A stretch of DNA of 64,000 bases from positions 10,542,782 to 10,606,781 of the forward strand of contig NC_060233.1 of the NCBI RefSeq assembly GCF_021155775.2. The letters are read 5' to 3'. Position 1 is the first letter of the stretch. Every line of letters begins with the position of its first letter. A program made the position numbers and the translations under genes. This document shows positions 13,515 to 25,349 of the stretch, piece by piece. A model generated the notes under the pieces. The model made no database searches. It was not told the origin of the DNA and saw nothing but the letters and a program-made list of their open reading frames with translations. Source of the stretch: Neodiprion pinetum (lineage: Eukaryota > Arthropoda > Insecta > Hymenoptera > Diprionidae).

Positions 13515-13817
13515 GCCAGCATGCAGGAGTATCGACTTCGACTGCTTCTCCTGGATCGTTTACAGCCGACTTCGTCGCCGCCGCCGACTTATAGGTCGAA
13601 TGCGGGTAGCGTCGCGGCCCTGGGAGGAACGACACGTGAGAGCAGACCGCCCAGCTACTGTGGCCGACCGAATCCGACGCCGACCGCTACTCTCCAGGTG
13701 CCATCTAAAAAGGACGCGAATCTTGTCAGGATCGTCCAGACCGAATCTGAGCCCGTCATTCTCAGTGGGGACCAAACGCCTCCCGTTACCGCCGTCGAAG
13801 TGCTGGCTCATCTTTAA
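13515..13817 (+). CDS. Terminal exon, PPxY-tail membrane protein
   Basis: The acceptor GATCCACAG precedes 13515. The exon runs 100 codons to TAA at 13815-13817. It begins ASMQEYRLRLLLLDR and carries two further PPxY motifs, SPPPTYRS and SRPPSYCG, so the tail has three with RPPPPSYQ of the previous exon. The rest is proline/serine/threonine-rich and probably disordered. Three PPxY motifs spaced along a cytoplasmic tail suggest recruitment of a WW-domain ubiquitin ligase for endocytosis or sorting (family knowledge plus inference). The GC content is clearly higher than the flanking introns, as expected for coding DNA. Confidence 0.75.
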   Translation, partial: ASMQEYRLRLLLLDRLQPTSSPPPTYRSNAGSVAALGGTTRESRPPSYCGRPNPTPTATLQVPSKKDANLVRIVQTESEPVILSGDQTPPVTAVEVLAHL

Positions 13818-14021
13818 CACCTGGTTCTTGCCTAAGATATCGATTGTACATACGTATATACATACATATATATGTATAAACTTTATACGGTGAACGTTTT
13901 GACCCCGCGCGTATGTGTTACAGGCTTTCCTGCACTGACGTAAAATCAGTCCAAGACTCATGAAATTTGCTGTTCGAGGTAAAATTTTACCACACCGAGA
14001 TATATTTCTAGTTTTCTTTCG

Positions 14022-14027
14022 AATAAA
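14022..14027 (+). terminator. AATAAA poly-A signal
   Basis: AATAAA lies about 205 nt after the stop codon at 13817, in AT-rich sequence. It is a plausible 3' end for the PPxY gene; alternative signals further on cannot be excluded. Confidence 0.4.
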
Positions 14028-15137
14028 ATTCTTGGCTATTTTCATTTCATCGCGTAATTGAAAAATGTAGTTTTTGGTACAAAGTGAAAATGAGTTTTGT
14101 AGTTTTTACTAGATATTTTAGTATGTATCGTTATTCGTTTTGATTTTGGTCACGCGTCATATATATATATACATAATTTTTTTACATTTAATGCGATAAT
14201 TTGATGTTTGTGCAATGATAGATTCATGTTAATTAAGGCCTTATTCAATTAAAAAAAAATGTTACCTAAACAAACAAATTGAACTGTCCAACTTATGATG
14301 AGGAAATACGCTGTCGACAACCGTAATTGTACTAAATAATTACTTGTGCCACATTTTTTGAAACGTTATTGTAACGATACACAATTGATTAGAATTTTCA
14401 AGTAACCATAACGATGAAATTTTTCTTAGTGCATGCTCGACATTCCTTACATTTTATTTACGATCAAGAACTCTTTCAACGATTTTTCTTTACACATGAA
14501 CTGTGAAAATAACTTTTTTTCTCTACTATTGCCATTATAAGATAACACTATTGAATTTGTTGGATAATTTTTTCCTTGATCAGCAAACATATATTCAACA
14601 AGGTGATATACGGGAAGAATTCTGCAAGTTTTTAACAAAGTCGACGGTTTATATTGAATTTGAGTTTTTACGAATCGTAGGCAAATCGTCGATAATGAAT
14701 AACAATTGGTGACCTTGCAATATTACTAAAACTTGACCTTCAAATTTTCCCATATATTTTCCAATTCGTGTGAAATTTTTCTTTGTAAAGTAGCCGAGGA
14801 AACAGTTGAATTCTGGTCTGAAAGAAGACAAAGCAGGGATTTTATTTTCATCTTTCACAGTCACTCCCACGATCCGTCTAAATAACTTTGAATTTTCATA
14901 CAATCACAATTTTGCAGTCATATCTGTGATTAAATAATTTTTTTTTTCCTTGTTGTGATTAGATTACTTGATCGAATTTTTGCAACTATCTAAAAAGCGG
15001 AGATTCAGTATCTACTGCACCAGTGCAAAGATTCGTCCCTGTATGAATCGTTCGTATCTAGATGTCAGTCTATTCTTCTAACAGCGGAGAACCAATATTT
15101 TTGTCTTTGATATATACACATGTATATACATATAGCA

Positions 15138-15174
<37 letters not shown>

Positions 15175-18100
15175 ATTAGCTTGTATGTAAAATTTGGGGT
15201 CCAAATTATAAACGTACGAGATAAAAATGCTCAGTGTGATGGAATTGTAACTGCTGACGCTTATACACAGCAACAAAATGTATTCCTAGTAAATAATGTA
15301 TAACAGTTAAATTCGCCTCCTATACTAAAATAACAGCATAGGCAAATTGATACATGTCTACGTGTATGTGTGTCAACGTTTTATTATACCCATTCGAAAT
15401 ACTTCGTTTACCGACTTGTCTGTCGGGACGAATTGCTCCACCGTTTTTTGTAAATCCTATTATTATGTTCGTCCCATGCATTATTTAGGACGATTGAATA
15501 TTGTTGAACGGGTTCGGGCCATGTCCACCAATGAAATATCAAAATTTTGTTGCATATATAATTTTGGAAAGTAAACGGTCACCGCCTTTTCATAAATTGA
15601 AACAACATCCAGGCCAGTATTGATACGAAGCTTTCGTTATTCATCGGAGAAAATTCAACCTCGTAGACATCGATTTTTATCACGTATTTAGGTTGGTATT
15701 CATGTTCAGAAGGGCTTGTCTAGTTGCACAAAACTGTAAGGAAAGTTTCGTTTCAATTTATCAGATTTTATTCGGATAGTTACATGACGATATGACTTCG
15801 ATGGTCTTTGCAGGTAATAATTGTATACATCGTGTCACGAATATATTGATAAATCCGTACGATGAACTATTCAGAAAATCAAATATCAAAATTTATCCAA
15901 TATCACGATTTTGGTTTCGATTTAAATGTTTTTTCTCAAGTAAATTTATTTTAGATCGTACAACATCAATGTTGGCTGCGAAACTCAACTTACCTCCAAT
16001 CTCCGTACGCAATTATATAAACTATACATAACTGATGTATATAACTAGTATAACAAGATTTAAAAAAAAAAAAGTATACTAACAATAAATTGCTATACAC
16101 GCTTGCATGTAAGATATAAATAGAAGAAAAAAAAAAAAATGAAACGCAATACGAAGATAAGGTTGTCTATATTTTTACAATAATTCTTACAAATAATTGT
16201 TATATAGGTATACATAAACACATGTGTAAATTATATAAAAGCCTATACATATTATTGTGTAATAAGAAAATATACTAGAAAATTTAATTTATATATTTAC
16301 ATATATATTGTATACATGATCGCAGAATCACCCGAATAAAGAGAAATAATTTTCTCGTACATACGATATCTAAAGGATAGATTTACTTGATAGAGAAATT
16401 ACAATCAAACAGATATCAAGGTGAAAAATCAGATTTAAAAGAGTTGAATCTGGTTCAAATAGAGTTCCCGTAACACAGGAGAAATTGAAGATATCAGGAA
16501 AGTTTTATCTTATCCATAAACAAGTAAAAGTAAGATCAACAAGCTGAATGATTTTCACATTGAACATATGGCACGAAAGTGTAACCTTTTAAAATTTGAC
16601 AATAACTAAGCGATAGTACGTTATAGTTTAAATTTACAATTTTATTAATTTTATTTTGTGCTACTGCATGCTCTTCTACTAATCGAATTCATACTCGACT
16701 AGGTTCGATTGAGCCTTGAAAATGTTTGTTTTTAATATTAGTTTTTCGTTTCGAAACTTATTTCGCGAAACCTTAAATACCCAAGTCATCCGTAAGATGA
16801 ATTCGTTCGTTGATTTGATATTTTCGAATGTAGCTGTAGACTCGCATCAAAATCACGGGTCGTTAAAATTCTTATCGCACGGTTAAAATGCTTTGAAAGC
16901 TGGTGGTAGTTCTTATCGTTGTGTCCGGAAACCGGAAACCACTTACGATAACAAATATCTGATTAATAATATCCAAAAACTCGTGGATAGACGAACGAAC
17001 TTTCGTAGCCTGGTTCCCAATAATGAGCCGAAATTCCGGTTCACCATTTTGACGAGAAGTATGGAAATATATGTATAAATTAACGCACGCGTGTAGTTGA
17101 CAGGATTCTCGTCAAGTATGTTACTCAGCTTTCACTCTTTAGACTTTGAAGGTGAATGTGTCCTACGTCGTAGGTATTCAACAATATATACTTACCGCGC
17201 GAGTCATTCGTCAGGTGCATTTTAAATTTGAAAGAAAAAAATTTACCGCCTTTTACGATTCTACAAGCAGACACAAACTCATTGTCTTCTTTACACGCAC
17301 AATGCGATGCTTCGTAAACGGCAAAAGACCTTGCTTGTCCACGTGCTGCAGTAGCTTAATCACTTTTTCTTACCGTCGTACCAGCAGAAAATATTATGCC
17401 ACGCTTAGAAAACATGAATACTAATCCAGCGTAACAGTTGCGTATGTCGAGTAAGTACCTACACTGTATTATAATACGTGCGTAGCATTTACGCTACGTG
17501 ATTCTACTCGTTAAATGATAACGCGTCGTTGGCTAATCGCTTGTTCACGGACACAGTGAGCTAAAGAAACGCAACGCTTCTAGTGCAGGAGTTCGATTTT
17601 TTTCGTTGGATTCAATAAAAGTAAATCTAGGCTCACTTTCCTTGTTACGGGTAACCGGAAGTCGCTTCTTCGCACCTGTGAATATTGATTTTACCTGTAA
17701 TTAGAACATATTTGAACAGTTCTGGGTCGTTTAACCTTCGGAATTAAAAAAATTATGGGAAGTTTTATCCTAAACGCAACGGTTAAATCAATAAATAACG
17801 TTAATGTCGTATATCCACCGTGATTGAATCTGAAATATTTTGTATAAATCAGTATTGTCGCTATCTGTGTACAGTATTTGGGGTCTAAAATGTTTTTCTA
17901 ACCGTATATAATGTATATGTACACGCGAAAGCGGCGCTACCAGTTTTCAGAAAATCCCTGCTATAAATTCTAATCATTTGATGCACTGATTGCTCGGCGG
18001 ATGCAGGTAATTCAAGGGTACAAATGGTTTAGATACGTTATTTATGTACGTATGTATACATCCATGTGCATATTTCATGCGAGGTGGGCGTCCGGTCGAA

Positions 18101-18290
18101 TTCGTGTATTATACCTATGTAAGCATGTATAACGATGACTCTACCGCCTTGGAATCGTATAACGGAATCTACTTGTTGACTAAAAACTGTCGAAAGTGGC
18201 CTACATCGGTTGATACGCGCACTGGCTCAATTTAGTCAAACACCAAAATTCACGGACCGGAATCGAGCCGTCCAACACTTTCGTTTCGTT
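14028..18290. other. Non-coding AT-rich DNA
   Basis: No supported gene. Contains the (AT)n array at 15140-15171, poly-A tracts near 16063 and 16126, and ATATAT-rich sequence at 16160-16330. The short frames (15347-15574, 15792-16031, 17146-17424) have no domain, codon or splice signature. Confidence 0.6.
15140..15171. repeat. (AT)n microsatellite
   Basis: About 16 perfect AT units. Confidence 0.95.
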
Positions 18291-18690
18291 TTGATGACTT
18301 TTTCCCGTTTAATCGAGTATAATCGATTATTTTTCAAACTCGATTAATCGACTTGCTCGATTATTTTTCCTCGTAATTGATTTTTGTTTTTTACTCCTAT
18401 GAACGATGAAGTACAATGTCAATTTATATCATTATAAAGTATCAGTTATTATCATTGTGCTACTTACTACATACCTATTTGATGTAATAAGTGAAAGATA
18501 AATGAATATTTTCATCTGAAATTGATAATTACTGAAATTTAAGAAATTATGGTTTCACATGCACCGTTTCAAAAAAAAAAATACGGAATAATCGATTAAT
18601 CGATTCATTTTTACCGATTCAATCGAGTCGTGTTTGATTATTTGTTTAGACTCGATTAATCGATGCATCGATTATCGTATTTCATTCTCG
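18291..18690. repeat. Imperfect inverted repeat built on TCGATTAATCGA
   Basis: Both arms (18305-18365 and 18588-18685) contain several copies of the self-complementary word TCGATTAATCGA and related TAATCGATTA words, separated by ~220 bp of AT-rich spacer. It resembles a small non-autonomous element or MITE with palindromic subterminal repeats. No coding sequence. Confidence 0.5.
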
Positions 18691-21080
18691 TAACTCGTAC
18701 TCTCATCCAATACCGATATCATTACAGAAATGCATCATTTCAGTGTATACGAAAATGCTATAGATACTTGTATTGTAGTTAAACTTTCTTATTATTCCAG
18801 TAAGGGGGCTTAGTGACGACCCGTTATAAAAACTAAGCATTTGGGTATCATCAGAGGATGGTTAAAAAAATTCAACATTTTTTTCAACGATACTCCCGTC
18901 TTTTTTTTTTCTAAAACTCGTGTATATCGAAGAATTCTTAACAGTTTGAAAAAAAAATATTCAATGTAGAGATACTGACAATAATGTTCTGTCCTCTTCT
19001 ATTTTGTGTGACAGAAAGAGAGTAGATATCTACTACTATCGACTGAAGACCACCGGAAGGTCTTCGCTTACCAGCAAACACTACGAATTATGTCGTACCC
19101 ATAAATTACCAGCGAACGGTTAGCCTACTTGGCCTCTTAAATTTTCTCTCATTCTTTCTCTCTCTCTCTCTCTCTCTGTATATATATGTATAAAGTTTTT
19201 CCATTTAGTATGGATATTTCCAATCACAGAACCCTAAAACTGCATATTTCTGTTTTTTTTTGACTTTCACGGCCCGTAAGTATACGAATTTTTGAGACTA
19301 AAAAATCAACTCCAGAGTCTTTTTTTAGAGAATTTAATGCCCTACAAGAATATGCCTGGAAATTTTTTTTATCTCAAACGGTTCGAAAGTTATAGCATTT
19401 TTAATGAAAAAAATTTTTTTGCGTGTTATTTAAATGGGAAATTTGAAATGGCCAAAGACACCTTTTAAAATTGAGCTTAAAATTTTCCCCAACGGGAGAA
19501 TTTTTTTCTTAGTAAAAAGGTCTTTTAAGACCAGCAATTCGACAGGTTAGTTTCTTTGGCTTACCCTAAGGGACAGGTATAGACAAAATAAATTCAGGTA
19601 TACCAGGAAAGGAGCGTGGGAAAGAATGCGGAAGCGTGTCGAAGGGAAAACCCATGAAAATGGAAAGGTACTTGGGACTGATGCCATTTTATTTTTCATC
19701 ATATAATATTATTTTGCACAATATTCACGCATGTGATATGTATTCATGATATTGATCAGATTAATATACTTCATTCGAACGAAAGAATTGATGTATTGCT
19801 GGACAGAATATTTTGAAGTTGAGAACTCAAGTGAAGACTTGACAATTCTAACATTATTTATTTCAATCGAGAGAATATAGGGTCTAGAATATTCGCCACG
19901 CAATTTTTTGAAAAGTTAAATATCCATTTGGATATAGTCATCTGACAAATCTTTAAACGCATACATTTTTAAACTCATATCCAATATACAAAATGAAAAA
20001 TTATTCCATAATGTTGTAAAAGATGTGATGCTTTTGTAGCATTGGATCTGTATTTAAAAAAATGCACCGCTTTCCGATATTTTGTTGTTATATCTAGATC
20101 TAGACATTTGTTACCGCCAATGCTGAAGCATTCTCAACGATTAATTGTTCGGGATTTTTTATACGACTGTTTGATATTTTTGAAATGTACAGTTACACAA
20201 TTTGAAACCTTTAACTATATCATTTTTCGTCACCCGGCGAAATGTATATTTATTTATACTTCCAATGTACAAAAATAAGCTCAACTTGGATATTCGTTCA
20301 ACAAAATTCACGTGAACAGGCAATATTTACATTTCTTTATACCATGCAGCATTATTTGTAAACAAGGATAGTTGTTTTTTCTTAACCCTGCGGTATACTA
20401 ATATTCAAATATGAGTAGAAAGTATCGGAAAAAACCACTCGACTCTAGCTGTAAACAAAACCCGAGTAAAAATTACAATTGAGTTTTGTAACAATACTTG
20501 ACACACGCACTGTAAAGACTTTATGCTAAGTAAACAATGTAACATAAAAAAACAACGATATTTACTTGTTTTTAGAAAAGAAAAATTAAATCAAACGACT
20601 ATTGCATTGATCTTAGAATTAGTGAATCTATGATATTTTAGTACGACTTATTTCAATCAAACAAATCTTAAATCAAATGAAACAAATCAGGACGAACTAG
20701 TCAGATATTTACTTAAACAGAAGAAATTTTTTTCAGTTTGTATTATTTTATAGACTTAAGGTGACTCTGTTGACAACAGTGTTGGAGCTATATTCGTAGT
20801 ATAACCGAATAATCGTTTCCATTTGAAACTCATTTCAGTCTATGGATTTAACGATATTAGTGATGATTAATGATATTAGTGATATAAATTATAGATTGCA
20901 GTATAAAATTATAAAAGTTGTTATGAGATATTGTTTACTTTATAATTTCCTGCCTCAAAAAAAATATATATATATATATATATATGTATATATTTATACA
21001 CGAAAAGGATGTCATTAATACATGTAACAGGAGTTCTAAGTCTATCTTGACGTTATTCGAACGAGCATAAAACTAGTCGA
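18691..21080. other. Non-coding AT-rich DNA with microsatellites
   Basis: Contains (TC)n at 19154-19178 and (TA)n at about 20958-20984. No gene supported. Confidence 0.6.
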
Positions 21081-21572
21081 AATTGTAATTGTAATTGTAA
21101 TTGTAATTTATTACAAGGCCGTAGGACAAAGTCCTCTAACGGCCAAAAGCAAGAAAAAGTATACAGAGTGTACATAAAAAAAAAGAGAAACAAAAAAAAT
21201 ATATATATATAAACTTAAAACTAGCATATTATTAACATTACAAATAGTATGCAAATAATAAGCATAATGGTATTTATAATATTGTTATTAAAGTTATTAA
21301 AGTTATTAAATGGTCTCTCAACGTCATTTTTTTTTTTTTTTTTTTAAACATCTTCTCAAACAGCCATCTAGCAGCTAGGCCATCGCACTCACTACTTCAG
21401 CACGCTCAATAGCCAACAAATAATGATGACAACTCGTCTTGAACACATCTAACGATGAAGCAGTCGTAATAGCCGGCGGCAAAGAATTCCAGGGCTTAAG
21501 TTTAGGTTAGTAAGGGCAGCTGCGCAGTAGTCAAAGACGGGAAGAACTAAACTCGTAACAAGTTGTTGCGTC
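21081..21572 (-). mobile_element. 5'-truncated, internally deleted LINE remnant
   Basis: On the minus strand the upstream part reads LVTSLVLPVFDYCAAALTNL, the conserved 'LPxFDYC' segment C-terminal to the reverse-transcriptase palm of animal LINEs. The next part, in another frame, reads PWNSLPPAITTASSLDVFK, the usual LINE C-terminal 'WNSLPxxV..A.SLxxFK' motif, ending at stop 21375-21377. A deletion has joined the two. A ~250 bp 3' UTR follows and ends in tandem hexamers (TTACAA/AATTGT, 21081-21107), a typical LINE microsatellite tail. The element is inactive. The clade (Jockey/CR1/I-like) is not certain. Confidence 0.7.
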
Positions 21573-22105
21573 AGAGGTATATTTTAGTCATTAACCGAAT
21601 GACGAAGGCGAAGGGAAATTCAACAGTATTCACTCGGAAAAAAAGTTATTACACGTATTATCAATCTTTTCTTTCGAAATCTCTTTGTCAAATTGAAATT
21701 GTAAATGCGATTAAATATCATTTTTGTTTGTACAAAACAGTTTCGTTTTCAAAGGAATTTAATTGCCATGAAAGATTTATCTGGCATATTTTATTCGCGT
21801 AATTATTGTAAATTCTAGTTCTCGTCTAGCGATCTCAATATTTCATGAAAACAGCCTCACGATAGTTAATTTTACTTCTTATTATTTCCGGATTGGCGGC
21901 GGAAAGTATACCAAGAAATGCGTGAAGTAGTAACAAGTCTCGAAAAATGACATATTTTTTTTCTCGCAATTTTCGGGACGTTAGTAATTTTCCTGAATTC
22001 CGCTGCGAAAGGGCGACGCGTCGTAAAAATTTGAACCCTCGCCGTTCGCTTGTTTATTTAGTGTAAAAAGAAAAGGTCTGAAATTCCTCGGTCGGTTAGG
22101 GCTTT

Positions 22106-22155
22106 GGTTAGGTAGTATTTCTACTCTTTGGGTTAGGGTAGAAACACTACCTAAC
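22106..22155. repeat. Short hairpin (18-bp stem)
   Basis: GTTAGGTAGTATTTCTAC (left) pairs with GTAGAAACACTACCTAAC (right) with one mismatch and a 13-nt loop. The flanking DNA (21573-22635) shows no gene I can support. The GC-richer part 22200-22440 ends in CATTTCG|GTATGG and could be a non-coding first exon. Confidence 0.6.
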
Positions 22156-22635
22156 GCATTCTCGGTAAGATTGAGGGAAGGGATAGATGATACGTGATTC
22201 CACGATCACCACCAATATCGCCCAATGAGCGACGGCGTCTTCTCCCACCACCCAACTCGTTTCGGCACAAATAAGTTTCGTCTAACCGTTGCAAGTCATT
22301 CCGGTCATTCCGTTCGGGACTGCGTAGTAGTCGGTTTGGTCACTTAACCGCTGGCGCATTTTTCCCGAGCTTGGAATCTAGTCTGAAAAATAGTTCGGTC
22401 GAAGCAGTGAAATACATCTTGATTTTCATTTCGGTATGGAGTGTATATTTCTCAGTAATTATTTTTATTTTATTCTTTTTTTAAATAACGCTACGCGGAT
22501 CAACGATTTACAAATCATTTAGCAGGTTTTGTACGTTAAAATTATCGACGATGAGGTTAGAATAATTGATCAAAAATTACCGTACATTTAGCTCGTGAAA
22601 TTGAATCATTGATTTGTTTTTTTTTTTTTATTAGA

Positions 22636-23251
22636 ATCAGTGTCGCGAAATATCACCGCAGGAAGATGTCGACGTTGGACCACCAAACATTGTCTTCGAA
22701 TTATCTTCCTTTTCGGAGAAAAAATTTCGACAACACTTTCCGAAGCTGAAAAAGGTAGTAAAAATCATTTTTATCGTACATTTCAAGAAGTCCTAGTGGC
22801 ACGACAGAAAAAATAATACCTATGTGAACAGAAGAAGAACATGGAAGGTATGCGCAATAATTTCTCACTAACACTATGCAATTAAAGCAAACAATGTTGA
22901 TTGCTCATCAATATTGGACTGTAAAATAACGATTCGAACGATTGAAATCTGCACTAAATTGTCAGCGTGGGTCAAAACTTGGAAGGGTCCATATTTGGAA
23001 TGGCCGATATACGATACGACCTCCTCACTTTGTTAAATCGAGGTTGCCTACCAGGAAGGCTAGAGGCAGCCCCCTGCCACTCCGTGTTTCAGAAAACGAG
23101 TCTATCTTGTCACACTCGGCAGAGAGCGCTAGTAGTACAGTTGCGCGATTACCTTGACGCTCTTGACGAGAGCACTACATTACAGTCATTACATCTTCGA
23201 ATACATGTACAGAATGGCAGTGTTTTTGAAAAATTGCTTCGAGTTTTTTAA
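22636..23251 (+). other. Possible two-exon gene remnant at host/transposon border
   Basis: A long pyrimidine tract plus ATTAG precedes 22636. The frame SPQEDVDVGPPNIVFELSSF is open from there to a donor AAG|GTAGTA near 22755. A second candidate exon starts after TTGTCAG near 22965 and is open in two frames, ending at 23157 or 23251. AATAAAG and AATAAA follow at once. The splice-site spacing is plausible but no family is recognised and no start codon is clear. Kept as a weak candidate. Confidence 0.25.
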
Positions 23252-23262
23252 TAAAGAAATAA

Positions 23263-24750
23263 AAATTTTTGTGTCGCCGTCTCCGATATAGTTCGCGTAT
23301 TTCACGTTGTATAACTCTTCCGATCTCTCGAATCCGAAATTCCGAACTTGCCCGCTTTCTTATTAAGGTAATTGAGCTTAGCTCTTAAATCGCTGATATC
23401 ATCTTGAAGATCAACGATATCATACTCTGGTGGTATTATCTCGTTTGGATTTTGTAGCACCGGATTTTCCGGTTGCCCGTGCCATATTGTTCCAGGTATT
23501 GGGTTGTTCTGGTAGAACGCCCTACGTTGCTATATGGGCGTTTCTTCACGTGCAAGTGCTTCTACGGTATTCCGTAGATTAGACAAAATCACTTGTTCAC
23601 TTTGTGGCACGAATTGGCCATCGTGATAATTGTCACGTGCTAGTTTTGGCACATACGTTGAGTCGTAAACGCTAACTTTTCCGATCGCATTAACGATCGT
23701 ACTTATCTGATCTGGTAAAACTACAACAGCTTTAGCAGCTTGAAGCCACTCTTCGTTAAAAGTGTTGTGTTTGTAATCGTCTTCGTTATTTTGGATAGAC
23801 GAGATGCCGCGCTGTACAAATTGAACCTTGGCTTCTAAAACAGCCAGTGATACACGGTACAACTGATATATTGATCCCCTGATGGGGATGTTGTTAAATT
23901 CGACAAGGCACGAGAATATATGTAAAGTGCCCATTCCTATAGCTCGAGTAGTCGTCTACCACGATGCCGTCTACCTCCATTTTTCCAGCACTTCCGGCAT
24001 GATTTGCTTCACATTGATCTTCATGCTCTAGATACCACTCTTTATATTCAATCGTATCCTCTTGGCCTTTTCAATTTGAGCAGCCTTGGCATATACTGCA
24101 TTTGACGACAACTTCCAAAATTTTGTTACTGTATTTCCCTATCAACGAGGCTATACCGAGAAGCGATGAAAATCCACGTTTCGCCCACGATCCATCACCA
24201 GACACAGAAAGTTCATCCGCGGGATGCCCTGCTTCTACATTCAATTCGACTTCTTCTTTCAATGCTTTTTTGAAAACGATTTTCGTGACGGCTGCAGCTG
24301 CAATTTTTATGTTGTCCACGATGCTGTAATATGACTATTACAAATTCCTTGTCCAATATCCATGAGACCGCAGAAATTTTTCATGCCTTCAAATCCTACT
24401 CCAAGCATTCTCAGGGCGAGAACAAGTCGACGGTTGATTTCAAACGCCTTATCGATTAACGGCGAAGACAAAATAAAAGTTTCTTTACACCCGCACTTCA
24501 CAGAGAGTTTGAATCCTAAACCACGTTGTCCGTTTTTGTTAAAAGTCACTGCACCGTTACAATCTTTACACTTTAACAACTGTTGCAACGTTAAAAATAT
24601 CACGCTGAATTCGATGATGCAATAATTGTCTTTTATAGATGGCGAAATGTACTGATCAAACGTGATAATGATTTTTTCTGCTTTCTCACTCGTACACATC
24701 TTGAGAAATTTAAGTGAAATACCAGCAAATGTCAGCGGAATGTCTTTCAT
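23263..24750 (-). pseudogene. Mu-1: broken Mutator-like transposase with foreign insert
   Basis: Pieces of the MULE family transposase in order on the minus strand. The N-terminal zinc-binding region (24750-24307) contains LLKCKDCNGAVTF, the later cysteines KCGC, and FCGLMDIGQG. After a frameshift, 24319-24071 carries the first catalytic Asp in SVSGDGSWAKRGFSS. After another frameshift comes EYKEWYLEHEDQCEANH...GKMEVDG, to about 23962. The gene resumes at 23336-23263 with RSEELYNVKYANYIGDGDTK, which holds the second catalytic Asp. About 12 bp of transposase is replaced by a 625-bp foreign ORF (next entry). The C terminus with the catalytic Glu is missing, and the N terminus is cut where the Mu-2 3' terminus begins. 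Inactive. Confidence 0.8.
23336..23934 (-). pseudogene. Foreign ORF inserted in Mu-1 (virus-like-element protein?)
   Basis: A 134-codon frame starting MGTLHIFSCLVEFNNIPIRG and ending at TAG (23530). The same frame continues after that single in-frame stop (QNNPIPGTIWHGQPENP...EYDIVDLQDDISDLRAKL) to about 23336, where Mutator sequence resumes. So it is one coding segment of ~200 codons with one nonsense change, embedded in the transposase gene. It has no motif I can name. Its company elsewhere in the window suggests that it comes from the PolB element, but this is inference. Confidence 0.5.
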
Positions 24751-25349
24751 TAAGGGCTTACATACAGTTATAAGGCTTTAAAAAGACGGATTTTCAAGAA
24801 TTTTTTTCGCGCAGACTATTCAATTTATTAATTTGAAAATTGGTGTACATATTATAATAACCTTATAATATATTAACATATTTTTTATTTGTAAAAATAA
24901 TCATCGCGAATGTTGCTATCACCGATCTCCTAGAGCTCCGAAAAAAAAACCAATTTTGCGGTGATCACGATATCTCTGGACCGGATTATCTGAAATGAAA
25001 AAACCAAATAAATTTTGTTAATATAATACATTATCTAGTATTTAATCGAAGGAATTAGCGAAAAAATAATTTTTCACAAAATGGCGACTTCTCAAAATAA
25101 AAGACTCGATTTTGAACGAAAATTTAAGCCTTAAATTGTTTATAAAATGGAAAATATTTATCGGAGAAAAAAAATCTTCGATTAATTACTAAAAAATCTA
25201 GTTAAAAAGGTTGTGTTAAAATTTGAGACTGATCGGTTCAGCCGTTTTCGAGAAATCTTGATCACCGATTTTGAAAACATAGTTTTGAGAAAAACGCGTT
25301 TAAAGTTTCAAAAGCGTTTTACATGTGGTAAATTTTGTCTTTTTTCAAC
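24750..25349 (-). mobile_element. Mu-2 3' non-coding terminus
   Basis: Runs from the terminal word TTAAGGGCTTACAT at 24750 to the transposase stop. It carries the family-wide 3' signatures in the order found in Mu-3 to Mu-7 and Mu-9: GCGGTGATCACGAT..GGATTATCTGAAATG near 24955-24995 (the reverse complement is a 3' splice site, TTTCAG|ATAATCC) and GAGAAAAACGCGTTTAAAGT near 25290. Directly left of TTAA begins the truncated Mu-1 frame. Confidence 0.7.

Noticed and set aside
13504..14045. 129-codon plus and 161-codon minus frames overlapping the terminal exon
   Set aside because: Shadow frames of the GC-rich terminal exon; the PPxY frame is the coherent one.
21563..21802. 79-codon plus frame beside the LINE
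   Set aside because: Partly antisense to the LINE remnant; no domain.
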